Source of the DNA: Nocardioides oceani
Lineage (GTDB): Bacteria; Actinomycetota; Actinomycetes; Propionibacteriales; Nocardioidaceae
Assembly: GCF_030412965.1 (NCBI RefSeq)
Contig: NZ_JAUHJQ010000005.1
Span: forward strand, 227,405 to 291,404
Length of the DNA: 64,000 nt
Direction: 5' to 3'
Position 1 is the stretch's first letter; each line of letters opens with the position of its first letter. Position numbers and translations under genes: made by a program. Under the pieces are notes generated by a model. It searched no databases. It saw nothing but the letters and a program-made list of their open reading frames with translations, and was not told where the DNA came from. Positions 1-8,329 of this stretch are shown one piece after another.

Positions 1-894
1 CTGAACGCCTACGAGGGCGTCCCGCACCTGATCACCCCGATCATCACCAACCCGAAGAAGGCCGCCGAGGCGCTGGCCTGGGTCGTGCGCGAGATGGACC
101 TGCGCTACGACGACCTGGCCAACTTCGGGTTCCGCCACATCGACGACTTCAACAAGGCTGTCCGGGCGGGCAAGGTCGAGGTGCCGCCGGGCAGCGAGCG
201 CGAGCTGGCGCCGTACCCCTACCTGCTGGTGATCGTCGACGAGCTCGCCGACCTGATGATGGTCGCGCCGCGCGACGTCGAGGACGCGGTCGTCCGGATC
301 ACGCAGCTGGCGCGCGCGGCCGGCATCCACCTGGTGCTCGCCACGCAGCGGCCCTCGGTCGACGTGGTCACCGGCCTGATCAAGGCCAACGTGCCCTCGC
401 GGCTGGCGTTCGCGACGTCCTCGCTGGCCGACAGCCGGGTCATCCTCGACCAGCCGGGCGCCGAGAAGCTCGTCGGCCAGGGTGACGGACTGTTCCTGCC
501 GATGGGCGCCTCCAAGCCGGTCCGCGTGCAGGGCTCGTGGGTCACCGAGGCCGAGATCGCGCAGGTGGTCAAGCACTGCAAGACCCAGCTCGAGCCGACG
601 TACCGCGAGGACGTCACCGCGCCGGCCGCGGCCAAGCGCGAGCTCGACGACGACATCGGCGACGACATGGACCTGGTCATCCAGGCCATCGAGCTCGTCG
701 TCTCCACGCAGTTCGGGTCCACCTCGATGCTGCAGCGCAAGCTCCGGGTCGGCTTCGCCAAGGCGGGCCGGCTCATGGACATCCTCGAGAGCCGTGGGGT
801 GGTGGGTCCGAGCGAGGGCTCCAAGGCCCGTGACGTGCTCGTGAAGCCCGACGAGATCGACGGCGTCATCGCGACCCTGCAGGGGGAGATGTGA
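1..894 (+). CDS. ftsK: DNA translocase FtsK, C-terminal part (5' end outside window)
   Basis: FtsK/SpoIIIE is a hexameric DNA pump at the division septum that clears chromosome ends and aligns dif sites. The reading frame is open from base 1, so the membrane part and Walker A lie outside the window. What remains (297 residues) is the second half of the RecA-like motor, with the Walker B stretch VDELAD near residue 80 and the sensor segment [13 protein letters not shown], followed by an acidic linker. The C-terminal winged-helix gamma domain (about residues 220-297, [16 protein letters not shown]) is the part that reads polar KOPS-like sites. The stop overlaps the GTG of the next gene by 4 bp, so the two are probably co-transcribed. 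Identification is secure. Confidence 0.97.
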   Translation: MNAYEGVPHLITPIITNPKKAAEALAWVVREMDLRYDDLANFGFRHIDDFNKAVRAGKVEVPPGSERELAPYPYLLVIVDELADLMMVAPRDVEDAVVRITQLARAAGIHLVLATQRPSVDVVTGLIKANVPSRLAFATSSLADSRVILDQPGAEKLVGQGDGLFLPMGASKPVRVQGSWVTEAEIAQVVKHCKTQLEPTYREDVTAPAAAKRELDDDIGDDMDLVIQAIELVVSTQFGSTSMLQRKLRVGFAKAGRLMDILESRGVVGPSEGSKARDVLVKPDEIDGVIATLQGEM

Positions 895-2780
895 ACGGAT
901 CGGCCCGGAACCAGTCAGCACTGCTGGACCACGACGACCAGGGCTTCGCGCCCGACGACCACGAGGAGCTCCCGGACGAGGAGCTCTCCACGGCGCCCGA
1001 GGAGGGCCTGGTCGTACGCCGCAACGCCGCGCTGTCCGCGGCGGTCGGCGGCCTCGCCTCGGCCGTCGCCATCGCCTACCTCGCCCGCGCGAGCGGTTCG
1101 GGCGCCTGGCTGGACTGGGTGCTCTTCGTCGTCATGGGCCTCTTCGCGGCCGGGCACCTGCTCGCGCTGCTGGACTCCCGCGGCCCCCTGTTGGTGGCCG
1201 ACGGCCACGGCGTGCGGATCCGCGAGGGGCGCGCGTGGCACGGGATGACGTGGGACTCGCTGCTCTCCATCGAGCACCTGCCGCGTCGCGGGCTGCTCCG
1301 CGACGGACGGCTCGACGTCGTCACCGCCGGGCCCGGCGGTGAGGAGCAGGTGCTGTCGGTGCCGCTGTCGATGTCGACCCGCGTCACCAGCGACGACCCC
1401 GACCTCACCTCCGCGCTGCTCACGCTGACCGACGGCCGCACCGAGGTCGTCGAGCTCGACCCCACCCTGCCGCTCGACGACGAGGAGCCTGTCGAGGCGC
1501 CGGCCTCCGAGGAGCCGGTGGTCGCCGAGCCGGTCGTCGAGTCGGTCGTCGAGCCGGTCGTCGAGCCCGTGTCGGAGGAGCCCGTCGACAAGCCGGTGTC
1601 CGAGGAGCCGGTGTCCGAGGGGCCGCTGTCCGGGGAGCCTGGCGGCCCGAGGATCCCCGACCCGCGCCCCGCGCTGGCCCGCGGCATCGGCGCGGTCGCG
1701 GCGCGGCTGTCGCGGCGTCGCGAGACCGCCGAGCCGATCGAGGCGGCGGACGAGCCGCTGACGGCGTACGTCGAGGAGGCGAGCCCGACCCCGAGCCCGC
1801 TGCGGATGCCCGTCACGGCCGTCCGCGCCGAGACCGTGCACGACGGCCTGGCGGCCGGCGCCGTCCAGGGCGCGACGGCGCTCGACCTCGGCGACGGCGC
1901 GCGCCCGGTCGCGCGCAGCCTGCCCGAGGCGCGGGAGCTGCGCCGCCCCGGCAGCGTCGACCTGGTCGAGGACACCGAGACCTGGGGCGCACGTCCCGAC
2001 GCGCCCCGGACCCCGGTCGTCATCGACGGGTTCGCGATCGAGGCGCCGGTGCAGCCGGCGGTCGACCCGGTCATCGGCCCGCAGCTGACGGCGGCGCGCG
2101 AGCGCATCGGCCTGACGGTCGACCAGCTGGCCGACCGCACGCGCATCCGTCCGCACGTCATCGAGTCGATCGAGGTCGACGACTTCGCCCCGTGCGGCGG
2201 CGACTTCTACGCCCGCGGCCACCTGCGCACGCTGGCGCGCGTGCTCGGCATCGACGTGGCACCGCTGCTGGCGGCGTACGACGAGAGGTACGCCGACGCC
2301 CCGATCGACCCGCGCCGCGTGTTCGAGGCGGAGCTGGCCACCGGCGCGAACGGCTCGATCCGCGGCACCCGCGGCGGCCCGAACTGGTCGGTCCTCGTCG
2401 CGGCCGTCATGGCGCTGGTCCTGGCCTGGTCGGTCGCGCGGCTGGTGATGGACAGTCCGGTCGACCTCAACGGCGACGCGCTCGTCCTCAACGGCTCGCG
2501 CGGCATCGACAACGGCAGCACCGAGGTCGGCAAGCCGGTGCCCGTCCTGCTCACCGCCTCCGGTGGCGGGACGAACGTCGTGGTCCGTGACGGCTCGAAC
2601 GAGATCGTGTTCTCCGGGGACCTCGCCTTCGGTGAGTCCAAGGAGCTGCGGGTGGCCCCGCCGGTGCGCGTGCAGTCCTCCGACGGCTCCCTGGAGGTCG
2701 GCGTCGCCGGCGGCGAGCCGGAGGCGGTCGGCGAGACCGGCCAGCCGGCCACCGGCACGTTCGTGGCGCCCGCGGAGTAG
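891..2780 (+). CDS. RodZ-like HTH membrane protein with an extra N-terminal PH-like region
   Basis: The protein has 629 residues. Residues 45-95 form a hydrophobic hairpin of two membrane segments, followed to about 180 by a beta-rich stretch ([20 protein letters not shown]) that resembles bacterial PH domains. Residues 195-250 are a low-complexity run of EEPV/VEPV repeats. A Cro/RodZ-type HTH lies at about 395-470 ([19 protein letters not shown]), then one membrane helix near 500-520 and a C-terminal beta domain of DUF4115 type. The HTH-TM-DUF4115 order is that of RodZ, which links MreB to the envelope in rods. Being next to ftsK is the usual actinobacterial position of this gene. The GTG start is set by the 4-bp overlap with ftsK. 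The PH-like call is an inference from pattern only, and the actual role in this organism is unknown. Confidence 0.85.
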   Translation: MNGSARNQSALLDHDDQGFAPDDHEELPDEELSTAPEEGLVVRRNAALSAAVGGLASAVAIAYLARASGSGAWLDWVLFVVMGLFAAGHLLALLDSRGPLLVADGHGVRIREGRAWHGMTWDSLLSIEHLPRRGLLRDGRLDVVTAGPGGEEQVLSVPLSMSTRVTSDDPDLTSALLTLTDGRTEVVELDPTLPLDDEEPVEAPASEEPVVAEPVVESVVEPVVEPVSEEPVDKPVSEEPVSEGPLSGEPGGPRIPDPRPALARGIGAVAARLSRRRETAEPIEAADEPLTAYVEEASPTPSPLRMPVTAVRAETVHDGLAAGAVQGATALDLGDGARPVARSLPEARELRRPGSVDLVEDTETWGARPDAPRTPVVIDGFAIEAPVQPAVDPVIGPQLTAARERIGLTVDQLADRTRIRPHVIESIEVDDFAPCGGDFYARGHLRTLARVLGIDVAPLLAAYDERYADAPIDPRRVFEAELATGANGSIRGTRGGPNWSVLVAAVMALVLAWSVARLVMDSPVDLNGDALVLNGSRGIDNGSTEVGKPVPVLLTASGGGTNVVVRDGSNEIVFSGDLAFGESKELRVAPPVRVQSSDGSLEVGVAGGEPEAVGETGQPATGTFVAPAE

Positions 2781-2826
2781 CCGCCCGGGCCGGGCCCTCC
2801 GGCCCGCCGTCCTCAGCAGTGGGTCC

Positions 2827-2866
2827 GTGTGCCCCACGACGCGCCCGTGCGCGTCGTGGGGCACAC
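2827..2866. terminator. 18-bp perfect hairpin between convergent genes
   Basis: The arms 2827-2844 and 2849-2866 are perfectly complementary (18 bp) around the loop CCGT. The hairpin sits between the stop of the HTH protein and the stop of the opposing membrane protein, so it can serve both strands. There is no clear U-tract, which is common for GC-rich actinobacterial terminators. Confidence 0.75.
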
Positions 2867-2931
2867 GACTTTCCCGGGGACCTGGCGCCGCCCGCGGCGG
2901 AGGCCGCCGCCACCGCCCCGGCCGCGCATCC

Positions 2932-4170
2932 CTAGGGCGCGGACCCCGCTGTGACGGTGATCGTCGTGCATGCCTGGTCTGCGGCGTTGGCGGTGCACAG
3001 CCGGTAGTCGCCCGGCGCCGTGACGTCCGGGACCACCACCCGGTCCGGCCCCGGGCCGCCCACGCCGAGGTCCGGGACCAACCCCGCACCCCATGTCGGT
3101 GTGCCGCCCGAGCCCGCGTCGGAGGTGAGCGAGAAGTCCGGCCCCGACGACGCCGGCCGGCCGGCCGAGGTCAGCGAGAACCCGACGCCGCGGAGCTGCT
3201 CGGAGGGGAAGTACAGGTCGACCGAGCCGCCGGGCGTGGTCGACGCCGGGACGGCCACCATCGGTTCCGGGCCGGCGAGCGCCAGCGACACCGTGGAGCC
3301 GGCAGCGACGACCGACCCCGCGTCGGGGTGGCTGCCGAGCACGGGCGTCCGGCCGGAGCCGAAGGTCCCCTCGCCCTCCCGGGCCACCTCGAGGCCGGCG
3401 CCGAGGAGCCGGTTCCCGACGCTGCCGCTCGGCTCCATCCAGGCGATCGGTGGCACGGTGGTCCAGCCGTCGGGCAGGAGCCGGGCGGACCCGAGGACCG
3501 CGTCCGCCACCTCGCCGGCGCGCGGATCAGCCGTCCGCAGCCGGAGGAAGACGTCCTCCTCCGGCACGACGAGGGTCGTCGTGCACCCGGTGACGCGTTC
3601 GCCAACCCCTCCCGCCGCACCGTCGTCGGTGCAGCCGGACCGGGACCGGTAGCCGACGACGCCCTCGCCGAGGTCGACGCGCTCGCCGTCGTCGACCAGC
3701 TCGGCCAGCTCGGCCAGCTCGGCCACGGACCCCTCGGGCTCGCCGAGCCTGCCGATGCGCAGGGAGTCGTAGCGGTCGTCCGGCGCGTCGCAGGTCGGCT
3801 CGGGGACCGACGGGCGGAAGTACACGGTGTCCGCGGCGGGCGAGCCGCACGCGAAACGGTTCGTGTCCCACACGGCCGGCACCGCCACGACGACGCGGCC
3901 GAGGCCGACGTACCGCGTGCCGGGCGGGGGGACGGGGCCGTCGACCGGCGCCGGCCGGGGGGTGGTGGGGCTGTCGGTCGCCACCTGCACGACGCCGACC
4001 GTGCCGAGCGTCGTCAGGGCCGTGGCGGCGACGGCGCCGACCACGACACGACGAGTACGTCGCCGACGGGCCCGCCGGGCCGCGGCGAGGACCCGACCGA
4101 CGGGCGCGTCACCGGGGTCGGCGGACTCGGCGAGCCGGGTGACCTGCTCGACGGCCTCGGTCTCGTTCAT
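2932..4170 (-). CDS. Sigma-factor-linked membrane protein with PASTA-like domain
   Basis: The protein has 412 residues. It begins with a short cytoplasmic region (1-38) ending in a basic cluster (ARRARRRRTRR), then one membrane helix at about 41-63 and a long extracytoplasmic part. The part from about 250 to 300 (LLGAGLEVAREG ... DAGSVVAAGSTVSLALA) has the GL...G..V..GS.V pattern of PASTA domains, which bind cell-wall fragments or beta-lactams in other proteins. Its ATG overlaps the stop of the SigE-family sigma gene (ATGA), the usual position of a regulator of such sigma factors. No HxxxCxxC zinc anti-sigma motif is seen. It probably modulates the sigma factor or senses the envelope, but this is inferred from context. 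Confidence 0.75.
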   Translation of the reverse strand: MNETEAVEQVTRLAESADPGDAPVGRVLAAARRARRRRTRRVVVGAVAATALTTLGTVGVVQVATDSPTTPRPAPVDGPVPPPGTRYVGLGRVVVAVPAVWDTNRFACGSPAADTVYFRPSVPEPTCDAPDDRYDSLRIGRLGEPEGSVAELAELAELVDDGERVDLGEGVVGYRSRSGCTDDGAAGGVGERVTGCTTTLVVPEEDVFLRLRTADPRAGEVADAVLGSARLLPDGWTTVPPIAWMEPSGSVGNRLLGAGLEVAREGEGTFGSGRTPVLGSHPDAGSVVAAGSTVSLALAGPEPMVAVPASTTPGGSVDLYFPSEQLRGVGFSLTSAGRPASSGPDFSLTSDAGSGGTPTWGAGLVPDLGVGGPGPDRVVVPDVTAPGDYRLCTANAADQACTTITVTAGSAP

Positions 4171-4688
4171 CGGGCACCGTCTCCTTCGGACGCGGGGCCG
4201 AGCGGGGTGAGGTGGGCGTTGGTCGAGAGCCGCCGCAGCGCCCGGGAGAGCCGACTCTTCACGGTCCCCGGCCGCACCCCCAGGACCTCGGCGATCTGGG
4301 TCTCGCCCAGCTGCAGGTAGAAGCGCAGGAGCACCACCTCGCGGTGGTCGGCGCTGAGGTCGGCCAGCGCGCGGGCGACCGCGTCGGCCTCGCCGGCCGC
4401 CGTGCCGTGGTCGGCGACCGGGACGTCGGGCAGGACCTCGGTCGGCCGCTCCCCGTGCCAGCGCCGCCGGCGCCGCTGACGGTGGGCGTTGACGAGCACG
4501 CGGTAGACGTAGGCGTCGCGGTCGTCGGCCGCCGCCACCCGGGGCCAGGCGAGGTAGCACTTCACCAACGTCGTCTGCGCCAGGTCCTCGGCCTCCGCCA
4601 GGTCGCAGCCGAGCAGCAGGCCGGCCCGGACCAGCGTCCGCCAGCGCGCGGCCACGAAGGCCGTGAAGTCGTCGTCGTCGTCGGTCAC
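4167..4688 (-). CDS. SigE-family RNA polymerase sigma factor (ECF type)
   Basis: The protein has 173 residues with only sigma regions 2 and 4. Region 2 lies at about 10-75 (EAEDLAQTTLVKCYLAWPRV and YVYRVLVNAHRQ), and region 4 at about 105-160 (LSADHREVVLLRFYLQ, then HTH ETQIAEVLGVRPGTVKSRLS). These features fit the SigE family of ECF sigma factors, which redirect RNA polymerase during envelope or other stress. The GTG start was chosen because homology begins right after it (VTDDDDDFTAFVAARW). A possible self-recognised promoter lies just upstream. The downstream gene overlaps by 4 bp and is probably its membrane partner. Confidence 0.93.
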   Translation of the reverse strand: MTDDDDDFTAFVAARWRTLVRAGLLLGCDLAEAEDLAQTTLVKCYLAWPRVAAADDRDAYVYRVLVNAHRQRRRRRWHGERPTEVLPDVPVADHGTAAGEADAVARALADLSADHREVVLLRFYLQLGETQIAEVLGVRPGTVKSRLSRALRRLSTNAHLTPLGPASEGDGAR

Positions 4689-4724
4689 CCTCGCCCGTCC
4701 TGTCTCGCCGTCATGGGACCAGAT

Positions 4725-4749
4725 GACCGAGCGCGAGGGATCGGTTCCC
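4725..4749 (-). promoter_or_regulatory. Candidate ECF-type promoter of the SigE-family operon
   Basis: On the minus strand GGAAC (4744-4748) is followed after 15 bases by GGTC (4725-4728). This resembles the GGAAC / GTC pair read by many ECF sigma factors. Transcription would start about 25-30 bases before the GTG. This is pattern matching only. Confidence 0.35.
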
Positions 4750-4820
4750 TCCCGCGGGGTGCCGTGTCCTCGAGCCGGGTATCGGTGACGCGACCGTGCC
4801 CCCACCCGACGGGAGTCTCT

Positions 4821-6185
4821 GTGGAGATCCTGCACTCCGCCGTCGCGATCCTTGCCGCGATCGTGCTGATCATCCGGTTCAAGATCGACCCGGTGATCTC
4901 GCTGCTCGTCGCGTGCGTCTACCTCGGCCTGGCCACCGAACAGGGCGCGGACGGCACGGTCGGTGCGATCACGGGCGGGTTCGGCGAGATCATGGCCGAG
5001 GTCGGTCTGCTGATCGGCTTCGGCGTGCTCATCGGCGCGCTGCTCCACTCGATGGGGACGTTCCGCGACCTGGTCGACCTGCTGGCCCGGCGGGTGGGGC
5101 GCAAGCTGCCGTACGCGATGACCGCCGCGCTCTCCACGATCTTCCCCTCCATCTACGTCGACGTGCAGGTCGTGCTCGCAGCGCCGATGGCCAAGGAGTC
5201 CGCGGCCGCCGTCGACCGGCGGCACGGGCTGCCGTGGCTCGCGGGCGCGATGGGGATCGGCATCTTCTCCGGCTACGTGTTCGTCGTCCCCGGGCTCGCG
5301 GCGGTCTCCGTCGCGGGGCTGATGGACGTGCCGCTCGGCACCTACCTGCTCTACGGCCTGCCGATCGGCCTGCTCACCGCTCTGCTCACGACGTTCCTCT
5401 TCCGCCTGCTGCTCGGTCGTGGGCTGTGGTCGGAGGACTCCGACCTCGACGCGGACGCGGCCGCCCGTCGCGAGGACACCGCCGAGGCCGACGACGTGCC
5501 GTACGCCGACCGCGCCGCGCGCCTGCCGCTCGGTGTGCGGCTGCTGCCGATCCTGGTGCCGCTCGTCCTGATCGCGGCCGCTGCGATCGTCGACGTGGCC
5601 GGCGACCTGCCCGCGGTCCTCGCCTTCCTCGGCGACGCCAACATCGCGCTCTTCCTCGGGCTCCTCATCGCGGTCGCGATGGTGCGCCCGGGGCTGGGCG
5701 CCGACGGGACCGGACAGGTGCTGACCGCCGGGTTCCGCACGACCGGCGAGATCCTGCTCGTCACCGGCGTCGGCGGCTCGCTCGGCGCCGTCATCGGGGG
5801 CAGCGGCCTGGAGGACACGCTCGCGGACCTGTTCTCCGCGGACGAGGGCGCGCCGGTGGTGCTGAGCGTGCTGCTCGCCTGGTGCATCGCCGCGGTGCTG
5901 CACTTCGCGATCGGGTCGGTCTCCGTCGCCGCGATCACCGCGGCCGGCATCATCGCCCCGGTCGTCGGGTCGCTCGGCGTGGACCCCGTGGTGATCGCCC
6001 TCGCGATCGCCTCCGGCGCGATGTTCGCCCTGCACGTGAACAGCAACTTCTTCTGGATGTTCACCACGCTGCTCGACCTCTCCACCAAGGGCAGCCTGAA
6101 GACCCTGACGCTCGCCACGTCGTTGGGCGCGGTCGTCTCGCTGCCGCTCGTCCTGCTCGCCGGCCTGGTCGCGGCGGCGACGTAG
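4821..6185 (+). CDS. gntP: GntP-family gluconate:H+ symporter-like permease
   Basis: The protein has 454 residues, almost all hydrophobic, with about 12-14 membrane segments. It starts directly with one (VEILHSAVAILAAIVLII). The stretches FSGYVFVVPGLAAVSVAG and LLVTGVGGSLGAVIGGSG are typical of GntP-type transporters, which import gluconate or related hydroxy-acids with protons. The GTG at 4821 is preceded by GGGAG five bases upstream, which decides the start over upstream candidates in the same frame. It diverges from the sigma operon. No sugar-acid kinase or regulator is next to it, so the exact substrate cannot be read from context. Confidence 0.9.
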   Translation: MEILHSAVAILAAIVLIIRFKIDPVISLLVACVYLGLATEQGADGTVGAITGGFGEIMAEVGLLIGFGVLIGALLHSMGTFRDLVDLLARRVGRKLPYAMTAALSTIFPSIYVDVQVVLAAPMAKESAAAVDRRHGLPWLAGAMGIGIFSGYVFVVPGLAAVSVAGLMDVPLGTYLLYGLPIGLLTALLTTFLFRLLLGRGLWSEDSDLDADAAARREDTAEADDVPYADRAARLPLGVRLLPILVPLVLIAAAAIVDVAGDLPAVLAFLGDANIALFLGLLIAVAMVRPGLGADGTGQVLTAGFRTTGEILLVTGVGGSLGAVIGGSGLEDTLADLFSADEGAPVVLSVLLAWCIAAVLHFAIGSVSVAAITAAGIIAPVVGSLGVDPVVIALAIASGAMFALHVNSNFFWMFTTLLDLSTKGSLKTLTLATSLGAVVSLPLVLLAGLVAAAT

Positions 6186-6192
6186 ACGGCGC

Positions 6193-6198
6193 TACGGT
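6193..6198 (+). promoter_or_regulatory. -10 element TACGGT, leaderless arrangement
   Basis: TACGGT lies six bases before the GTG of the VOC gene, so the transcript would begin at or beside the start codon. This is the actinobacterial leaderless layout. Confidence 0.5.
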
Positions 6199-6204
6199 CG
6201 CGAC

Positions 6205-6639
6205 GTGGCGGCTGTGCGCGAGGTCCAGGTGACGTTCGACTGCGCGGAACCCGAGCGGGTCGCGCGCTTCTGGTGCGCGGTGCTGGGGTACGTCGTGCCC
6301 CCGCCGCCCCCGGCGTTCGACTCCTGGGCGGCGTTCAACGCCGCCCTGCCGCCCGAGCGCCAGGACTCGGCCTTCGCCTGCGTCGACCCGACCGGTGCCG
6401 GACCGCGGCTGTTCTTCCAGCGGGTCCCGGAGGGCAAGGCCGCCAAGAACCGCGTCCACCTCGACGTGCGGGCCGGCACCGGCCTCGTCGGCGACGAGCG
6501 GCTGGCCACCCTCGAGGCCGAGCGGGACCGGCTGGTCGCGCTCGGCGCGACCCATGTGACGACGCTGCACGCCGACGGCGTGCACGAGTCCTGCATCGTC
6601 ATGCAGGACGTCGAGGGCAACGAGTTCTGCTTGGACTGA
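6205..6639 (+). CDS. VOC-family (glyoxalase-like) protein
   Basis: The protein has 144 residues and the betaalphabetabetabeta repeat pattern of the vicinal oxygen chelate fold: EVQVTFDCAEPERVARFWCAVLGY at the start, the central RVHLDVRAG strand, and the terminal VMQDVEGNEFCL. Such proteins bind a metal ion between two half-barrels and act as lyases, dioxygenases or resistance proteins. The typical metal residues (His of VHLDV, Glu of GNEFC) are present. The substrate is unknown. It lies 19 bp after gntP but has its own -10 element. Confidence 0.88.
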   Translation: MAAVREVQVTFDCAEPERVARFWCAVLGYVVPPPPPAFDSWAAFNAALPPERQDSAFACVDPTGAGPRLFFQRVPEGKAAKNRVHLDVRAGTGLVGDERLATLEAERDRLVALGATHVTTLHADGVHESCIVMQDVEGNEFCLD

Positions 6640-6900
6640 CCGCTGGTCGAGGGTGCTGCACGACCGGTGGCACGACCGGGTCGCTCCATGGTGACGGCGG
6701 CCGGTGGTGACGCCGAGCTGCTCCGTCGACACACCGCGCTCGCGCGCCTCCGGGGCAGCGGCCAGACACCGTCGTGCCCGCGGCCGAGGACGGAGCCGTT
6801 GACGAGGCGTACGGGGCGCTCGTCTCCTCGCTCCCGCCGCCGGCCGGTCGAGGGCCCGCAGTCGGCGTCGTCCACCAAGCCTGTGGACAGCCGTTCGCCG

Positions 6901-6923
6901 CTGTCCCCGGCAGCGCCTAGCGT
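6901..6923 (+). promoter_or_regulatory. Leaderless promoter of the DUF222/HNH gene, weakly PafBC-like
   Basis: TAGCGT (6918-6923) lies seven bases before the GTG at 6931. Exactly eight bases upstream of it is CTGTCCCCG, matching 5 of 9 positions of the PafBC (RecA-NDp) motif TTGTCRGTG. The 291 bases between the VOC stop and this start contain no other recognisable feature. Confidence 0.4.
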
Positions 6924-6930
6924 CACCGCC

Positions 6931-8256
6931 GTGGTCGAGCCGACGCCTCCCAGAGCCGGGATCCTGCGCGCCTCGACGATCGACGACCTCCGGGCCGCGC
7001 TGACCGCCGCGCTCGACGTGCCCTCCGGGCTGGACGACGCCGCACGGGTGGAGTCGATCACCGCGCTCGAGGACCTCGTCCGGGTCGCAACCGCCGCCCA
7101 GGCCGCACTGGCACGTGAGCTGGACGCCTCCCAGCGGGCGGTGCAGGCAGGAGGAGGATCGGCCGCCGCCCGCCGGGGCCGGGGGGTCGCGGCGCAGGTG
7201 GGGTTGGCGCGCAAGGAGTCCCCTCACCGCGGCCAGCGGCACCTCGGCCTGGCCAAGGTGGTGACGGCTGAGATGCCCTCGCTGTGGGCGGCGTGGCGCA
7301 GCGGGAAGGTGACGGAGTACGCCGTGACCCTCGCGGTCCGCGAGACCGCCTGCCTGGAGGTCGACGACCGCCGGGAGATCGATCGCCTCCTGGCGGCCGA
7401 CAGCGAGGCGCTGGACCGGATGAGCGACCGCGACGTCGCCTCGTTCTGCCGCCGTCACGCGGCGCGCCTGGACGCGGCCTCGGTGGTGCGCCGCCAGCGG
7501 CAGGCACGGTCGGACCGCCGGGTCACGATCCGGCCGGCTCCGGACGCCATGGTCTACCTCACCGCCCTGCTCCCGGTGGAGGAGGGCGTGGCGGCGTACG
7601 CCGCGCTCGTCAAGGCGGCGGATGGTGCCCGGGCCGACGGCGCGGACGCCCGGGGCAAGGGCCAGGTCATGGCCGACACCCTGGTCAGCAACGTCCTGGG
7701 CGGCCACGAGGCCACCAGCGGTCCCCGCATCGAGCTGGGCCTCGTGATGTCGGACCAGGTGGTCTTCGGCGAGTCCGACGAGCCGGCCCACGTGGACGGC
7801 TTCGGGTGGGTCCCGGCCGAGCTGGGCCGCGAGGTCCTGGCCGGTGCGCTGGACGCCGGTGACGAGGTGTGGCTCCGCCGGCTCTACGCCAGCCCCGTCA
7901 CCGGCGAGCTGGTCGCGATGGACTCCCGGGCACGCACCTGTCCGCGCGGGCTCGCCCGCTTGATCCGGCTGCGCGACCAGGTCTGTCGAACGCCCTGGTG
8001 CGGCGCCCCGATCCGTCACGACGACCACGCCACACCCGTCGCGGAGGGCGGAGAGACGACCGGCCGGAACGGGCAGGGCCTGTGCGAGTCGTGCAACCAC
8101 GCCAAGCAGGCACCCGGCTGGGACGCCGGGCCCGCAGCCGACGGCGCGGTGGAGACCACCACGCCCACCGGTCACCGACATCGCAGCCGCCCACCGACCC
8201 TGGTGATGATCCATCGGGGACCACCCATCCGCCTCGACTACGTCCTGGCCACCTGA
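6931..8256 (+). CDS. DUF222 / HNH endonuclease domain protein (13E12 family)
   Basis: The protein has 441 residues. The N-terminal two-thirds is the helical DUF222 region (LVRVATAAQAALARELDASQ; AAWRSGKVTEYAVTLAV). The C-terminus carries an HNH nuclease module at about residues 345-395: CRTPWCGAPIRHDDHATPVA, then GRNGQGLCESCNHAK. Members are multicopy in Nocardioides and mycobacteria (13E12 repeat family) and some are DNA-damage induced; their function is not established. The frame is open further upstream to a GTG at 6667, but that part is Arg/Pro/Ser-rich with no family similarity. The leaderless -10 seven bases before 6931 and the family's normal length support the later start. Confidence 0.88.
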   Translation: MVEPTPPRAGILRASTIDDLRAALTAALDVPSGLDDAARVESITALEDLVRVATAAQAALARELDASQRAVQAGGGSAAARRGRGVAAQVGLARKESPHRGQRHLGLAKVVTAEMPSLWAAWRSGKVTEYAVTLAVRETACLEVDDRREIDRLLAADSEALDRMSDRDVASFCRRHAARLDAASVVRRQRQARSDRRVTIRPAPDAMVYLTALLPVEEGVAAYAALVKAADGARADGADARGKGQVMADTLVSNVLGGHEATSGPRIELGLVMSDQVVFGESDEPAHVDGFGWVPAELGREVLAGALDAGDEVWLRRLYASPVTGELVAMDSRARTCPRGLARLIRLRDQVCRTPWCGAPIRHDDHATPVAEGGETTGRNGQGLCESCNHAKQAPGWDAGPAADGAVETTTPTGHRHRSRPPTLVMIHRGPPIRLDYVLAT

Positions 8257-8329
8257 CTCGGCGACCCGACGCCGGCGCGGTCCCGGAAGTCGCGCGAACC
8301 GGACCGGGCGGCGGTGCGTCGTACCGCGC

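Noticed and set aside
915..3089. A 724-codon antisense frame over the RodZ-like gene
   Set aside because: It is a composition shadow of the coding gene with no recognisable domain.
6667..6930. N-terminal extension of the DUF222 protein from GTG 6667
   Set aside because: The extra 88 residues are Arg/Ser/Pro-rich and unlike the family, and a leaderless promoter points to GTG 6931.
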